From the NCBI RefSeq assembly GCF_011745365.1, contig NW_024468911.1, positions 3,652,759 to 3,716,758 of the forward strand: DNA of 64,000 nt, in the 5' to 3' direction. The stretch is from Cryphonectria parasitica EP155 (Eukaryota; Ascomycota; Sordariomycetes; Diaporthales; Cryphonectriaceae). A program made the translations under genes and the position numbers. Below the pieces are notes generated by a model. The model was not told the DNA's origin and ran no database searches. It saw only the letters and a list, made by a program, of their open reading frames with translations. Positions 47,029 through 59,136 of the stretch are shown here, one piece after another. Positions within the stretch are counted from its first letter, which is position 1. Each line of letters starts with the position of its first letter.

Positions 47029-48180
47029 GCAGTGAATATCAGTGTTGGTTTTGATTGTTTGCTTGTCAAAGAGAAGGAGGAAGAGATTGACACCGTGGAC
47101 GAATCTTGCATTGGACAATGCCTGAGGCTGCGTCTTGGGCATGACTATAGAGAAGTAGAGTAAAGATAATAATACTTCACCGCTCATGAAATGAGACTCC
47201 TATGCCTTTCATAAGAATTCAGTACTTCTCTATAATGTTGGGTGGGAGACGTTTCCCCAAGTTGGTGACCACAAAGCTGGATAAAGAATAATGAGTTGAA
47301 ACCAGCCTTTGAGTCCTGAAATCAACATCACAGGCTGTTCAATATTCTCGTTGAGCACACACATGTTTTAATGGGTGAAGGAACCTCGAGTCAGTCTACC
47401 TGCCAGATTGTTGTGGGATAGGCAGCAGCCAGTTCAACTGATTATGATAAGTAATGATACGGGGCCCGAACTACTTTCTTAGTCTGCTGGGCTGTGGGAT
47501 GACCCTGTCGTAGCATTATGCGGCCGGCCCCAGGAGCTTGTTAGTGCATAACTGTGTCCCTAACACCATCTTACTGTAGGGCTGCGCCCAGGCTGGTTTT
47601 GGACAACTACAGGCCTATCACGATCCCACCGAGCACATCCATCCAACTTTACGTTTCTTATTTCTCTAAGCCTTCTACTTCCTTACTTTGCTCTTCAGTC
47701 TGTCCTTTCTGGATAATCTTCATCCTTCCCTCTTGATCTGCACGGTGGCTGCTTTTGCCTCCACGTTTGTATGACGGCCAATCGAACCACCCGCGCCACC
47801 TGACTGCAGCATCTGCGCAGGTCCTCTTCCTTTCTCTCAGCCTAGAACAAGACCGACCCGAGGCCCAACCTTCTTCTCTCACACTTGTCCCTTTCGTTCT
47901 ATTTGCATGCACTCACCAGCATTTGGTCTTACGGGTCCATTCTTCTTCTCATGTTTGACTTTTAAGGCTGCAGGTCTTGTAGTTTACGAACGTCATTACT
48001 CTACCCATTCGTTCATTGACTCATAAGCTCCAGGGTGGCTCAACGGCAATTTTGAGCTCTTCAGGGCTGGCAGCACCTTTTATTGACCATCAACCACCCA
48101 TCGCCACGTTCATTTTCAGGACAGGCTTTCTCCCTCACGCTCAGTCTCTCTTGTGCCTGATCTAACCTGAAAAGAGGAAA
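47029..48180. other. Intergenic between MFS and transglutaminase-like genes
   Basis: This 1.15-kb stretch holds the MFS 3' UTR and a pyrimidine-rich promoter and leader before 48181. No gene was recognised. Confidence 0.6.
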
Positions 48181-50311
48181 ATGGCTGATGCGGAGGAACC
48201 TCAACATTTCAACTCGCTGGCTGAGAGAATCGCCGCACTAAATAAACAGCCCAACTTCACCGAGCCCAAGAAGAAGCCGCCACCGCCGCCACCCTCGAAT
48301 CAGCAGCGTCCGTCATCGCGCACGCCTGCTCAGACACAGGCACAGGCACAGGCACAGGCAACAGCCTCACCTCCTCTGAACGGTCATGCTCAGGCCACAT
48401 CTCCCGCCCTGCCAGCTCGTCCGGTAAAGAAGGCGTCACCGTCTGTTCTTCCTCAGAGGACCAACACGGACATCGTTAGCCATGGCCATATGCCATCACC
48501 ACCAACCCGTGGCCTTGCGCCTCCGTTGCCCAGACGGGATTCCGAGCAGACCAAGACGTCTCCTGCCCTGCCGCCTAGGAGGCCGTCAACTCAATCGCTA
48601 GGCCCTCGTCGAGGCTCGAACGAGTCCATCAGGTCGACCATGTCGTCCCTCTCCCTAAACAACAGCATCCTCTCAACGGCCACCAGCGTTGGCTCCACTG
48701 ACGGCCGGAGACTACCACCGCCCTTGGAACAGGCCAAACTGCCACCCCTTCCGCCGTCAAGGAAAGAGCGAGAAGCCGCCCAGGCACAGGAGGCCGAGGA
48801 CGCCAGGGCAGCCACTGCTGCAAAGATCGTGAAGGCGCCAGTGCTGCCCAAGCGATCTGTGTCTGCGATGCCAACTCGAAATGGAGACTCTGAACTCCGG
48901 CCCTCTCTGCCACCCCGGCTGCCTAACAGACCAGCCCGATCGCCCGGCATACTGGAGGCCGAGGAACCGCCTCCAAACCTTCCCACACGACGGCTGCCCC
49001 CTCCGCCCGCCAAGTTCATCAGGACCATCCCAGAGGTCGCAGGGGACACAGCTGGTGGCACACCGGCGGATCCAGCCAGCACTGCCCCGCCTCCCCCAGT
49101 GCCTCTTGCGTCACGCCCCAGCGCGGCACAGGTCGACGCGGCAGCCTCCAGAGGCGCTGCACAACAACAGCAGGCATCATGTCTGATCTGTCGAGACTTC
49201 ACCGGGCCAGATGGTGTTGCCGCCCAGTATCCTCCTTCCGTCATCGATCGTGGCGACCCCATCGGCTACCTCGCCCATCACCTCTGCGGGCCCTTTCCCT
49301 CGCCCACTGACAAGGCCCGCGCCATATTCACGTGGTGCCATCATAATATTGATTACGACGTTGCAGGCTTCTTTGCCGGGTGTCCTGCTCGGGGCACGGC
49401 GAGCGAGACCGTCTTCTCAGGAAAAGCGGTCTGCGAGGGTTATGCCCGGACGTATGAGGCTATTGCCAAGCGCGCAGGGCTGGAATGCATCGTTGTGGGA
49501 GGTCATGGAAAGGGTTTCGGTTTTGAGCCTGTGAAGGATGGCCAGCCGCCTCCACCGCGAAAAGCTACAGGGCACGCCTGGAACGCCGTCCGTATTGACA
49601 ATGGTCACTGGAAGCTGATCGACCCATGTTGGGGCGCCGGCCATCTGGATGGACAATCCTACAAGCGAGCATTCAACCCCCAGCAGTTCACGATGAGCAA
49701 TGAGATTTTCGGGTGGAGGCACTTCCCAGAGGACAGCCGGTATTCCTACCGTGATGACAGACGTGCCCTGTCATGGGAGGAGTATATCATGGGCCCTACA
49801 GGCGGGGAGCGTCCTCGCTGGTTCGGCAGCACTGTCGAGGAGGGCATATCCGAGTGGAATGCGTCCCCTCCGCACAAGGAGATCCCGGTATATAGCGGTG
49901 AGATGGTCCGTTTCCAATTCGCTAAGTTGTGCGAGCACTGGACGGCCGAGAGGAACGGAAGGGGCAAGCCTAGGCTCCTGATGATGAACATCCACGGTGT
50001 AGACGGGAGAAAGAAAGACCAGGTGCCACTGGACTCGGACGGGTTCTGGTGGTGGTGTGACATCCCGGCAAGGTGCGTTTCCTTCAAGCCCGTTCAAAAC
50101 CCCTCCCCTGCTTGCGATCTGTTCATCCACTAATTTGCCATTTTTGTTCAGAGATCTGGGCAGCCCTGGACAGAAGGTACAGCTCTATGGCCTCAATGTG
50201 CTGAATGGTAAGGATGCTATGGGGGTTACCAAGCAAGAGTTCCAAAGGGTCAGATCCAGTGGTGGATACAGCATGGCCTGGGTCAGTTTTGCGGAGTGGG
50301 AGCTCGTGTGA
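48181..50311 (+). CDS. Transglutaminase-like domain protein (Cyk3-related)
   Basis: The protein has a transglutaminase-like core related to cytokinesis protein Cyk3 and kyphoscoliosis peptidase. Exons are 48181-50072 and 50152-50311 (683 aa). Residues 1-330 are Pro-rich and disordered, with many polyproline stretches that could bind SH3 domains. The core begins near DPIGYLAHHLCGPFPSPTDK, ARAIFTWCHHNIDYD. The apparent catalytic triad is intact: C418 in GKAVCEGYA, H465 in TGHAWNAV and D481 in KLIDPCWG. The C-terminus holds a beta-rich module also present in Cyk3 relatives. No N-terminal SH3 domain is seen, unlike budding-yeast Cyk3. Whether it is an active enzyme or a scaffold in septum formation is not known. 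Confidence 0.8.
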
Positions 50312-51648
50312 GGATGATTGCATAGAGACGAGGAAGTGTTGAAGTGTTTTACAGCAGACATCCAGGCAAGAGCTCTGGCTACATTATACCAATACAGTTT
50401 CATCATCCTCTACTTGGCATGTCCCCTGTCTCCTCTGTAGACAGTCCACGAGGAAATTTCATTATATGTAGCATCACAATGCGTTGAATAATCGCATGCA
50501 TATAGAGTCCTCAGCTCCAATACTCTAAAAATTCATTTATATCTCCTTGTACATGACAGGAGTAATCCGACATGGGTGAGATACTGTGTCTTCTGTTTCT
50601 GTGGGCGCAAGTGATCCTTGACCATATACAGAACTGTGTCCAGCAGCTAAATACGATCATTCAATCTCATCTCTACTTTGACCTACAGATCTTATGTGGG
50701 TATAGTAATTCTACAGTAAGTAGGGTCAACTCTCTGCAACAAACTAATATCTTGAGCATTCAAGTACAACATATTGGTCTGCATGAGTATGCATCGAAAC
50801 TCTAGAAAGCATCTGAAATCTGAAATGAGGCTCTTGTAAAATAGAAGAAAACATGCAGTTCCTTTATTATAGAGAAGTCTTAACAAGAAACTTACTTTTC
50901 CATGACGGGGTTCCCCAATTGCTTATTACAAGAGGTAGCCTTGTAAAAACAATAGCGAAGAAATGCCCTGCTTGGATGCATACCGTAGTAGAGCCTGCCT
51001 TGTTGGAGCTGTGGCAGGGGGCCCCCCGGATCGGCCGTGGATGGTGTTGATTGGGCTGGACGACTGGGACAGATCCCTGTAAGCGCCCGCCCTATGTTCC
51101 CCGCTGCCTACGCTCTTGCATCATCCTCAGTACTAAAGCGCATACTACAAAGGTAAGGTATGCGCTAACAGCTTTAATGGGCTTCTCCAGAAGAGGCCCA
51201 CTGACGCAGCAGCGTCAACTTTGTACCATATACTGTTACTGCGTATTGGGGATTGCACCTTTCTGCAACAACAACAACAACAACAACAGCAACGTCCACA
51301 ACAAACACTGTTTGCCTTGCCACTTGTTTTACTGGGCAGAGCTTGGTCTTTTTTTCTTCTGCACCTTGCTCTGCTCGCCTTGCCAAGCTTGATCCCGCTG
51401 CTGTTACGCCATCCTTTTCAGGAAGGAGGCAACGGGTCCTTCTCAGCTGAACCATCTCGGCTCGCTCCGTTTCCTGATCCAGCAGCGCTGGGGCAACCCG
51501 TACAGCTGGTGAACGACGACGCAAGCAGCATCCCTTTTCGGGTTGTGTCGTCGACACTTCAACACTCGCACACGATCAATCATAGAATCCGTCTCTGGAT
51601 TCAGAAAAATAGCAAACTGTTGCACAGACATCGCCCCAGCTTCCCAAG
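50312..51648. other. Intergenic between transglutaminase-like and F-box/LRR genes
   Basis: This 1.3-kb stretch is A/T-rich at the left (50312-50950). A CAA/CAG-type repeat lies at about 51265-51290. No gene was recognised. Confidence 0.55.
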
Positions 51649-53206
51649 ATGGAAGCAGACACAGCAGTGGAGGCTCCCCAGAGGAGCCCACGACCCCTCC
51701 TCCACTTCACCGGTCTACCCAGAGAAATCCAGAGCGCCATCATTAGCAATGTAAGCGCGCACACACACACACAATCTCTCAGTCTCTCTTCCATTCTTTC
51801 CATGGTCAAGAATCCAACCTCTGTCGAGTAGTGTTTGTGGGTGGCTAAACTCTTTTGTAGTGCTCACGGCTCGACCTGATCTGTGTCTCGCTCGTCTCTA
51901 GGCATTTTCGGGACCTCGCCGCGGCCGAGCTCTACCGCAGCCTCCAGATGGTCTTTTCGGACGAGGATGACTTCGCGATCGACACCATAGAGCGGCTGGC
52001 TAAGGGCCTCGAGACTCTTGCCACAAGCGACTACAACTACGCGAATCATATTCGGGACATCACGCTCGACACCGTGCTTAGGGGCGAGAAGGCAGAGATC
52101 CCGTACAAGCTCACGTTGGGCGTCCGCTGCGTCGAGAGGTTCCTCAACACCTTGCTCCTGTTGACGCTGCGCAAGGCCAAGGCGTTGGAAAGACTGAAGT
52201 GGAGCATCCGGGTCGAACTCAGCCGGCCAGTATACCAGGCGCTCCACCAGATCGACACCCTCACCTGCCTGTATATCCGCATGCACCATGGGACCTCGTC
52301 CTACGAGGCCCCACCCCCTCTCCCTCTTTACACGCCCTCGACGTCTCCAGAGGTCTCTACAACGCCCCTTCCAAACCACGATCCCTCCATTCCCCAGCCG
52401 ACCATCATCCTCCCTCCACCTCCGCCCTACCTCTTCCACATTCCGCCCCACTTGTTATCGCTACCGCCGCCGCCACCCCTTCCCAAGGCCCCCAGGCCTA
52501 GGCTGTCAAAACATCCCGTCGCGGCTACGAGTCCACCGACCCTTTCAGGGTTCAAGAACCTGTCATCCCTGGCGATCCTGGAAATCGACAGCCTAGAGGT
52601 CATCACGGAGCTCAAGTCATGCATTCGAAACTCGCAGGGGACTCTTAAGGAGCTGAGTCTGTCGTTCTCGACGAACCTCGCCATGCGCGCCCGAAAGCCC
52701 TCACAGGAGGAAATCGACCCTGAAGATTCTGACCCCGACGATGAGTTCCAGGTGATGCCAGTGAACCTCCCGCCACCGGTCACATTCGATGATCTCAGCG
52801 GGCCAGCAAGGGCTCTTCGTGCGCAGGAGGAGCGGAAGACACAGGAGGCGGTATTGGGCCGCATATTTGACTTGGAACCATACCTGGTCAAGGAGTCTGC
52901 CGTGTTGAAGGTACAGGAGAAGGAGAACGAGGCTCCGAAGCAGGACGAGAGGGCACCTCCCGGTCATGAGTTTATCAATTCCCTAAGGGCGGTTTCGAGT
53001 AAACTCATGAGTCAGTTGAACGGTTCAGAGGACTTCACGGCAGCTCAACAGGACATTCTGAACGTCATCGAGACCGCAGCGAGGAAATACGTCGGCGAGG
53101 AGGAAGCCAAAGCAGCAGCAGCCTCCAAAGAGAAGGGCGGCGCAGATGGCGAAGCGAGCGGTGCTGGTGTGAACGGTGAAGCGGCGAAGGAGGAGGAGGA
53201 GGCGGC

Positions 53207-53239
<33 letters not shown>

Positions 53240-54896
53240 GGATAATGAACAACAGGCGGAATCAAGCCTGTTCAAAGAGGAGGCGCCAAAGTTCCAGGCG
53301 CATGGGCAAGACCTCGACCCCGACGACATCGATGTGGAGGCACCTTTGGAGGATTCTTTTACCGATGAGCCGGCAGAGCTTGACACGGCAGAGGCTGTCA
53401 ACGGCGTGGGAACCCCGGCATCTGGACAGGCTGCGAAACAAATCAACGGTGTCGGCTCTACCATGAAGGACGGCGATGCTACTGTTGAGGACCCAATCCC
53501 AAACGTATCTGCAGTAGTTGCCAACCTGGATGCGCAACGGGCAAATTTCAAGGTCCTGTCAGACAAGCTGCACTTCTTCGAGGTTGAGGCTGAGGAGCTG
53601 CAGAAGGAAATAGACAGACTGGCGAACGCAGGGCCTGAGGGCCCCGATGTCAATAAGCGAGTGAAAGATGCCGAGAAGCAGACGCAGGAGTTCAGCAACA
53701 GTATCAAGGACATCAAACACGAGATGTCTGTCGTGGCTGCAGGAATCGAGGACGCGGAAAAGCAGATGCCCAATGCTACGGGCACCGGCGATTCGGACAC
53801 CCTGCGACAGCGCATCAACGAATACGCACGCTCGACGAGAGGTCTCAGCCTCGAGACGCTAAGTATCTACCTGATCCCCGTCAAGCGCTCCGTGCTGTCG
53901 CGCGCTATCGACCTACGGGTGCTCCAGAGCATCACGCTGCTCGGCGTCGGCAACCAAGCTCCTATCTGGTCTCTTTTCGCCAAAGAGAATCAGCTTCATC
54001 CGCTGCCTCTACGCAAGGTCTTTACCGACAATGTGTCTCTTACGTTTTTAACTTTTCTCTTTCAGCTCCCGGAGCTTCACGAGCTCTACATGCTGGAGCG
54101 ATCGCGCAAGTTCAAGCCAGAGTCGTTTGCGCCGCCTTCAAACGTCTCCATAGCTCAGATCAGGCGAATCGTGTTAAAGAAACACCTGGGGACCCTGAAG
54201 CGGCTCATGATCAACTGCCAGGCAGGCTGGCAATGGGACATGGATTCAAAGACGGCATATCTTCTGTGCACGCAGGGAAGTGCTCTTGAGGAGTTGGCTA
54301 TCAGCAGCGGTATTCGCGAGGTTGTAAGTTCTCGTCCCGGCCGACCCCTCTCCGCCTCTCTTCTCCCCCCCCCCCCCTTCCAGTTGTCCGAGTCTTGCAC
54401 ATGGCATCTTGGACTGACCTGAGGCGCACGCCAGCATATTTTCCTCCAACACATCCAGCACCTGACCAAACTGCGCGCCTTACACATCATCAACCTGCGC
54501 AATGATGACACCTGCGTCTGGGTGATGCGGGAGACCAAGCGTTTCATCATCGACGCCTTGACCCATCTCCCCAAACTTAAAATTGAGTGGCTCGCCATCG
54601 ATGAGGACGACACCGTCGAGCACATGTTTCGATGGAGGGAGCCCCGCAAGGGCAAGAAGCAGAACGCGAACGCCAAGGGAAAGGAAAAGGCGTCCCTGAC
54701 GACGCAGCCATCGCCGCCGCCGCTCCCATTGAATGGCGATCCGTTTCCCGTGCTTACTCTAGACGACCCCGGGGTCGTCAGCGACAGCGAGGAGGATGAC
54801 GAAAGCGACGGCAGGATCGTGACCGACAGCGTGCCATTTTATGCGGCATGGGACATCAAGATTTTCAACAAGGAGATTGTCCAAGGGCAATTGTGA
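51649..54896 (+). CDS. Large F-box/LRR-like protein with internal insertion
   Basis: This is a probable SCF adaptor. Exons are 51649-51750, 51861-54323 and 54435-54896 (1008 aa). The F-box spans the first intron: LLHFTGLPREIQSAIISN, then LDLICVSLVSRHFRDLAAAE. LRR-like segments follow to about residue 290, including FKNLSSLAILEIDSLEV and TLKELSLSFS. From about 300 to 690 there is a disordered, acidic insertion with a poly-Ala run near 484 and a probable coiled coil at about 581-680. LRR-like segments resume after that (LRVLQSITLLGVG, LPELHELYMLE, LEELAISSG, LTKLRALHIINL). The tail is Lys-rich, then acidic. The repeats are irregular, as in many fungal F-box proteins, so the solenoid assignment is an inference. 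Confidence 0.8.
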
Positions 54897-55637
54897 TTCA
54901 TTTCGTGTTCCACCTCTTGAAGGGGCCACCAGCAGCAGCAAAGGGATTTTTCTGGCCCCCTTCTATTGTTTCTTTTTCTTCTTCTTCTTCTTCTTCTTCT
55001 TCTTCTTCTTCTCCTTGTTCTTTAATTTTTTTTTTTAAGCGGGGCGTGGCGTAATGCGAGACAAAGCGATCGGGATCGTACTTCATCATGAACTGACATA
55101 TATGGAAGATACCCCACACAAAATAAGGAGGATTAAACCAGTGAATAATCATATATAAGGGAAGTCGTTCTTTTTGACTCGGGGCTAGGGACAGGAAACC
55201 ATAGCCGGTGTTGGGGCAATTTCAACAAAGGCAATGCTCTCCTTTTTTCTTTCTATCTCTCTCTCTTCTGCTCTAGTTTCTTGAGATATTTCCTTGCTCG
55301 TGTCCCTTCTTTTTCCTACCTAGAGGAGGATGTCCATGCGGAGAGCAGAACTATCCATGACTCGAAAAGAGTATGCTTGCTTGTATTGAATAGAAAACAG
55401 GACATATCAACGAGAACTATCAAAATCTTTTTCTTCATTGGTATCTCGAAGTGAAGGAGTTATAGTATATTTCTCTGGCTTTTTTGTTTTCGGCATCGCC
55501 CCCCCCCCCCTTCTTTTATATTACTTGTTCCGGCAGAAAGACGTCTCTGCAGCTCTCTATGGGTATTCTATCACATTATCACATTGTTCAATGACCCCAC
55601 TATTGCAATAAGCTTATACAAAGGAAGAATAGAAGGC
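54897..55637. other. Convergent intergenic region with TTC repeat
   Basis: This spacer lies between the 3' ends of the F-box/LRR and JmjC genes. It holds (TTC)12-13 at about 54976-55012, a T-run after it and a run of about 12 C near 55499-55510. No gene was seen. Confidence 0.6.
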
Positions 55638-57665
55638 TCAATTCCACCAAAAGCTGACGCTGAAGGACACACTTAGTCCCCTCACGTAGTGCCACCAGCC
55701 GATGGGCAGGTAGAGAGTGTCCCCCGGCTCGAGGATGCAGTCCACAAACGGCACATTGGATAACAATCCAGCCTTCTCTTCTTCCTCATCGTGTTCATTC
55801 CTTGGATCCCACCCTTCCTCTACGCCGACGTCCCAGAGGCTTGTGTTTGCCATATCGACCCCACCCTCTTTACCCCTCGGGCGCATCTTGGACCGCTGGA
55901 GGGGTGAGTACAGGCGGACATACTTCCTGCCCACGACCTGCACCAGCAAGTTATGGTAAGGGTCCGTGTGGAGGGGGGTGATGGTCCCTGGAGGCCCAAA
56001 CCACGCGTTGAGCATGGGCTCGTCGAGCTCGGGCTGGTCCTGTGAGGGGTCTTGCGGGTGTCCTGGCGGCGTGGTGTAGCAATGGTCCGGGACCAGGACG
56101 TCCCCGCGTAGCTGGGGCAGCTGGGCGAAGAGCTGATGCTGGGCGAGGTAGGCCATGGGTCTGCTGTCAGGTGGGGGGTCGACAATGTACTTTTCGAGAA
56201 AGTCAGAGAATTTCAGGATCTTTTGAGCCCAGCCCGCGTCCACATAACTCCGCCCGACTTCCACGGGCACCAGCCTCCGACCCTGGAGCGTGCGGTGTAG
56301 GAGATACGAGGGCCTGTCCCACGGCCGACTTGACCGGGCCGGCCAGCCGTCCACGAGCCCGGTTAAAACCAGCGGTTCGGGCCCTAGGCCGCGCGGTGCG
56401 CTGTCCATGTACCGCTGGAAGGCGGGCATGTCCATGTTCTGCGCGGCTTCTCGACGGATCGGGTGGCGGACGGGTGGCGTGAAGGGCTCATGGGTCATAA
56501 AGATTGGCTGGCCTTCCCATGGCGTGATGGGGGCACGCCCAGGAAACGAGGCGTCTAGCCTCTGTCTCTTTATCGGCGGTGGCACCACAGGCGAGCGGGC
56601 TCTTTGGGTGTCCGGCTCGTGATGGGTATTGACAACGGACGGCGGCACTGGCGCTTCCATCGTGGTGATGCCTTCCAGCAGCTCAAAGACCTCTTCGACC
56701 CACCTTCTGCCCCTAGCGTGGCCGCCAGCTCCTGCCAGGAGCAGCGCCTTGTCCAGCGTTTCCACCATGGCGTCCATCATATCATCCTTTGTCTTCGCAT
56801 AGCCTCCTGCCAAGTTGTTGGCTGAGCTGTCGTACGGCGAACGGGAAGCTGCATCTCTGACATTGGCGCCAACACGGCTGCCGAGAGTGGCATCCCCACC
56901 TGGCCAGGCCTGGCAGGAGAGCAGGTAGAGGCAGGCAAATTTCAGGATAGCGGCGTCTGTATACAGCTGCCTCCAGCACAGCGGCACAATCTTGTATAAG
57001 TGTGCGTAGAACTTTGAATACGCGACCGAGAGTACATCGTCAAGTCTCTTTACGAGAAGGACATGGTCGATATTGACGCTGTGAGTGATGAGGAGCTGCT
57101 GGTTTCCGCCTCCGTGTCGTCCCTGGCTGGCCTCGTCACACACCTCGCGCCCCTGGTTCCTCTCCTCCGCCAAGGAGGGGCGCACAGCATCGGGCTGTTG
57201 CTCGCTACCGGTAAGGCCACCCGGTTCGACGGATAGCGACTCCGGTCGAGGTGGCGATGATGGTGAAGGCGGCTGCCAAAATGGCAGAGGCGTCGTCGCC
57301 TCGTACAGAGCGGCGACTCGCGACGCCTGTCGACCGAGGAGGTGCACGAGCGGCTCACCACAGCCTGCTAGGGTTCGGCTCGCCTGGTAGCCGCTGCCGC
57401 CGCTCCCGTTCGTCGTAAGATGAAGGTCATCCTCATGGCTCCCCTCAGTCTTGTTGGTGCTACCAAAGGCCTCCTGCACCCCTGGAAAGACATCTCTGCA
57501 TTCCTCCTTGACATCCCGCGCCGCAGAGACACACAGCTCCCACAACCTGCTTTCCGGGCCGGTGAGACCGATGGCCCTTTCGTCTCCCGCGCCTGCCATT
57601 TCGGCTCTTGATCTGATAGTAACCATTTCAGACACCGCCGCTTCTGTTCCCATCCTATCGCCCAT
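55638..57665 (-). CDS. JmjC/cupin-8 oxygenase, KDM8 (JMJD5)-like
   Basis: This is an Fe(II)- and 2-oxoglutarate-dependent oxygenase related to KDM8/JMJD5, reported as an arginyl hydroxylase or histone-modifying protein. It is a single exon of 675 aa from the ATG at 57665; the open frame runs upstream without ATG. The first 330 residues are a poorly conserved helical region. The JmjC core starts near RPSYLLHRTLQGRRLVPVEV. The Fe ligands are visible as H566 and D568 in PLHTDPYHNLLVQVVGRKY, and H659 in IGWWHYVRGLSVSFSVSFWW. The C-terminus ends exactly as in KDM8 proteins. An acidic insertion (HDEEEEKAG) sits in the loop before the last ligand. The physiological substrate in fungi is unknown. Confidence 0.9.
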   Translation of the reverse strand: MGDRMGTEAAVSEMVTIRSRAEMAGAGDERAIGLTGPESRLWELCVSAARDVKEECRDVFPGVQEAFGSTNKTEGSHEDDLHLTTNGSGGSGYQASRTLAGCGEPLVHLLGRQASRVAALYEATTPLPFWQPPSPSSPPRPESLSVEPGGLTGSEQQPDAVRPSLAEERNQGREVCDEASQGRHGGGNQQLLITHSVNIDHVLLVKRLDDVLSVAYSKFYAHLYKIVPLCWRQLYTDAAILKFACLYLLSCQAWPGGDATLGSRVGANVRDAASRSPYDSSANNLAGGYAKTKDDMMDAMVETLDKALLLAGAGGHARGRRWVEEVFELLEGITTMEAPVPPSVVNTHHEPDTQRARSPVVPPPIKRQRLDASFPGRAPITPWEGQPIFMTHEPFTPPVRHPIRREAAQNMDMPAFQRYMDSAPRGLGPEPLVLTGLVDGWPARSSRPWDRPSYLLHRTLQGRRLVPVEVGRSYVDAGWAQKILKFSDFLEKYIVDPPPDSRPMAYLAQHQLFAQLPQLRGDVLVPDHCYTTPPGHPQDPSQDQPELDEPMLNAWFGPPGTITPLHTDPYHNLLVQVVGRKYVRLYSPLQRSKMRPRGKEGGVDMANTSLWDVGVEEGWDPRNEHDEEEEKAGLLSNVPFVDCILEPGDTLYLPIGWWHYVRGLSVSFSVSFWWN

Positions 57666-59136
57666 ACCAGATAAGACAACGGGGGACGCGAGAGACAAAG
57701 AGTAAGCGACCAGGCACGGAGAACCACGAGTTATCTGCCGGCCAACTTAGGCGAGGGCGCACAGCACCCTGCAGGAGGCTGTGGGACGGGTTACTGCAGC
57801 CAGGTTTGTCGTACATGTGGTACCCACTCTCGTGGTTCGCATGAAGCTGTGGAGGACAAGGAAGCCTAGAAACAAAGGTGAATAGAAGGAGAGGGTAGGG
57901 TTGGGCCGCGCTGTGCTTTGTGCTGGGTTGTACAGCTTGTTTGGTGGAAGGATTGTCTTAGTAGCTGATGCCTTCCTTCTCGCCCCCCCGGGGGGGGGAG
58001 AGTTAATGAAAGAACATTAAACAAAACAAAAGAGAAGACAGAAGAGAAGAGATGGCAGAGGTGACTATCAAGGGCCATGTAAGAGTAAGAAAGAAGAGGT
58101 TATGACAACAAAGTCGCAGTACAGAAGTGAGAGTGCCAGTGGAATGGTTCACAAGTCGGAAATTTGTTGACTGTTGAAGATCCAACTCTTTCCTTCGCCG
58201 TCCTCATTTGCGCTGCTGAAGATTTCCTTCCCCGGATGTCTCTTCAGTGATTGGACCCCGCCTTGCCCGCCTAGTATACTTGCAGCAGCCTTCAGGGATC
58301 AGGCCTGCCGCCTCTATTTGTAAACAAGGTTGTTTCGTTGGAGAGAAGAAAGAAGGAGCGAAAGGTGTGGCACGCACGGCAACGGTGGCAGGTGGGTAGG
58401 CGGGTAGGAGCGTAAGCGAGCTCTATGCCGCTGATCATGACTCCACACCACAGAGGGTGGGGAACCCGACTGTGCCTGCCTTTGAAGGGAACTATTTGAT
58501 TAGTTTTGTACCATGTACTGTACAGTATCGATTACTACACAATACTTACTACCATGTACCATGTAGTGCGGTATGACCAGTATTACAAAACCCGTTCACC
58601 GCACTGCAGCATTGTCACACCTGGCAAGGCTCCATCACAATGTCGAAACTTTCTTCCTCAATTGGATTGGCAACCTCATCAATAGTAATCATGTGGTCCC
58701 ATAGGTGGCAGTACTATAACCCCCCTTCCAGCTAAGCCTGCAGAGAACTCTCACACCCACCCGAGAAATGGGCCCACGCCTGCAGGAGGGCTATCGAGGG
58801 ATGGGGGCAATAAGATCGGGGAATAGACAAGAAAAAGAAAAGAATGAGATTAAGAAGAGAGAGAAAAGATCGCTCATGCAGCCAAGAGGGTATGCTAAAG
58901 AAGGAAAAGGAACAAAGAGACTCCTACGCTACCCCCGGATCAACACCATTGGCAGCTCGACTTGGGTGGTTGGGCCACCGGAAATGGAATGCAAGGGTGA
59001 AGGAGAAAAAACAAGGCGAAAATGTGCTGACGCCAGCTCCATTCTCCCACGCACACGCTCTGCTCAGCTAAGACCTGCGCGCCTCAGCCGCTCAGCCAGC
59101 CCCTTTATTTGCACATAACTACACTGCATGGACACC
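57666..59136. other. Intergenic: JmjC promoter and 3' flank of the P450 gene
   Basis: This 1.5-kb stretch holds the promoter of the JmjC gene. A C7G9 palindrome lies at 57983-57998 and a GTACCATGTAC-type motif cluster at about 58508-58575. An ATG-led frame at 58768-59118 is not supported as a gene. Confidence 0.55.
57983..57998. repeat. C7G9 homopolymer palindrome
   Basis: Seven C are followed directly by nine G, giving a 14-base perfect palindrome with no spacer. It lies about 320 bp upstream of the JmjC start codon. Confidence 0.9.

Noticed and set aside
53045..53818. 257-codon frame antisense to the F-box/LRR gene
   Set aside because: It is created by the reverse of Ala/Glu codon repeats and has only Ser/Ala low complexity.
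58768..59118. 116-codon ATG-led frame downstream of the P450 gene
   Set aside because: Composition is purine-driven low complexity (Lys/Glu/Arg runs) and it lies in likely 3' UTR of the opposite gene.
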